A stretch of DNA of 64,000 bases, taken from Fibrobacterota bacterium (GTDB taxonomy: Bacteria; Fibrobacterota; Chitinivibrionia; Chitinivibrionales; Chitinispirillaceae). Positions within the stretch are counted from its first letter, which is position 1; every line of letters starts with the position of its first letter. Both the position numbers and the translations under genes were made by a program. This document shows positions 63,287 through 64,000 of this stretch, one piece after another. The notes below the pieces were generated by a model. The model was given only the letters and a program-made list of their open reading frames with translations, did not search any database and was not told the DNA's origin. Location of the stretch: assembly GCA_023459055.1 (NCBI GenBank), contig JAEWVR010000011.1, forward strand, positions 186,001-250,000. Direction: 5' to 3'.

Positions 63287-64000
63287 CTACCTGATCACAG
63301 AGAGAGGCTGTGAAACAGTTTGCATGCTATCAGATATGAAACGTACTAAATACATTCCATTTGATATATCAGCAGATTTAATAGTAAGCATATGTGTTCC
63401 GGCTGAATACATTTTCGGATTAAGACGGGCAATTGATCTGCCTGAAACAGAAATCAGCTCAAATGTACCAAAGACCGCTCGTGGTAATGTAACTGCAATT
63501 ACGTTATTACCCACTGATCGTACATTCATTGTTTTCAACGTTTGAGCTGAAGCCATCCGCTTAACCGGGCTGCCGTTATCAATCGGTTTTACACTGATAT
63601 CATCAAAATAGATCTTACCTGAAAGTAAACCAAGATCAAACACCATGCGTGCTTTACGATCATCAGCCTCTCCCATTGTAAACTCGTAGGTATAGGTTTT
63701 CATCTCTGTCGTAAGATCAAATTTCTGATACCCTGAATAGGTTGTCCATGGATCTGCATTCAAACCGATATTGTTTGACAGATTAAAAGGTTCATCGGCC
63801 TTTGCCTTGAACGATACAACGTATGATTTTCCTTTTGAAATGTCAAGCGTTACCGTTTTAAACTGCCCATACCACCCTTCAGTACCTTTCGTTGTCATAG
63901 TTGCAATAAAGACGCCATCCTCGACTACGGCGGTTCCGACTGCAGGTGTAAATGCTGCGAATTCCCATCCTGTAAGACCGTTGGAGAAATCGCCATTTGT
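63287..64000 (-). CDS. CBM4/9-like secreted protein, 5' end beyond the window
   Basis: The frame stays open to the right edge, so only the last 237 residues are seen. The visible part begins NGDFSNGLTGWEFAAFTPAV and continues with FKTVTLDISKGKSYVVSFKA and GKIYFDDISV, the pattern of a CBM4/9-type carbohydrate-binding beta-sandwich. A sorting-like tail follows (FELISVSGRSIARL, SNGMYLVRF). An internal ATG at 63898 is not a likely start because the CBM begins before it. The missing part probably carries a catalytic domain or another CBM. Confidence 0.8.
   Translation of the reverse strand, partial: TNGDFSNGLTGWEFAAFTPAVGTAVVEDGVFIATMTTKGTEGWYGQFKTVTLDISKGKSYVVSFKAKADEPFNLSNNIGLNADPWTTYSGYQKFDLTTEMKTYTYEFTMGEADDRKARMVFDLGLLSGKIYFDDISVKPIDNGSPVKRMASAQTLKTMNVRSVGNNVIAVTLPRAVFGTFELISVSGRSIARLNPKMYSAGTHMLTIKSADISNGMYLVRFISDSMQTVSQPLSVIR

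Overview
The window looks like chromosomal DNA of a Fibrobacterota-type bacterium (Fibrobacter / Chitinispirillum side). This rests on content, not a database search. One lipoprotein ends in a FISUMP-like domain (named after Fibrobacter succinogenes). There are secreted plant- or fungal-polymer enzymes (GH8, GH5, a NodB-type deacetylase, a CBM4/9-like module). Several secreted proteins end in beta-sandwich tails resembling type IX secretion sorting domains. Housekeeping genes have clear Shine-Dalgarno sites, and TGA is used as a normal stop (panC, dnaB, radA neighbours).

Layout. 1-9.9 kb: an OmpA-family protein, then a long leftward housekeeping operon (yicC, rpoZ, coaBC, type-4 UDG, dnaB, mlaE, mlaF, radA). 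10.1-10.6 kb: a rightward antitoxin/toxin pair. 10.9-18 kb: a second leftward operon (degenerate creatininase-like protein, active and inactive M16 peptidases, folK, deoxynucleoside kinase, panC, GH13 enzyme), followed by tRNA-Pro(CGG). 18.2-25.1 kb: envelope or unknown genes (solute-binding-like lipoprotein, TPR protein, coiled-coil protein, membrane-tethered AraC-domain protein, transglutaminase-like protein). 25.6-34 kb: secreted accessory proteins (arylsulfotransferase-like, formylglycine-generating-enzyme-like, FISUMP/InlB-repeat lipoprotein, polysaccharide deacetylase). 34.9-42 kb: the classical thrS-infC-rpmI-rplT-pheS-pheT cluster plus tRNA-Val(GAC); infC uses a rare ATT start codon. 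42.4-50 kb: a 1400-residue lipoprotein with eight InlB-type repeats, and a GH8 enzyme.

50.4-61.4 kb is the most unusual part. It is a leftward set of genes headed by a PAAR-spike protein, followed by a DcrB/DUF1795-like small protein (the EagR chaperone type), a protein sharing the PAAR protein's C-terminal domain, a LysM plus metallophosphoesterase protein, a small multi-span membrane protein, an OmpA-like plus zincin-like protein interrupted by a single in-frame TGA, and a secreted beta-propeller protein. I read it as an orphan contractile-injection (type VI-like) effector island; no sheath, tube, baseplate or ATPase genes are present. 61.8-64 kb: a GH5 glycosidase and the 3' part of a CBM4/9-like secreted protein cut by the window edge.

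Intergenic regions carry palindromic repeats (13.18, 22.03-22.16, 34.53-34.74, 50.03-50.12 kb), a GTAGCAA heptamer array (61.67 kb, degenerate copy at 42.13 kb) and a remnant of a DUF4143-type ATPase gene at 50.14-50.41 kb. Family assignments come from reading motifs in the translated sequence and need profile searches for confirmation.
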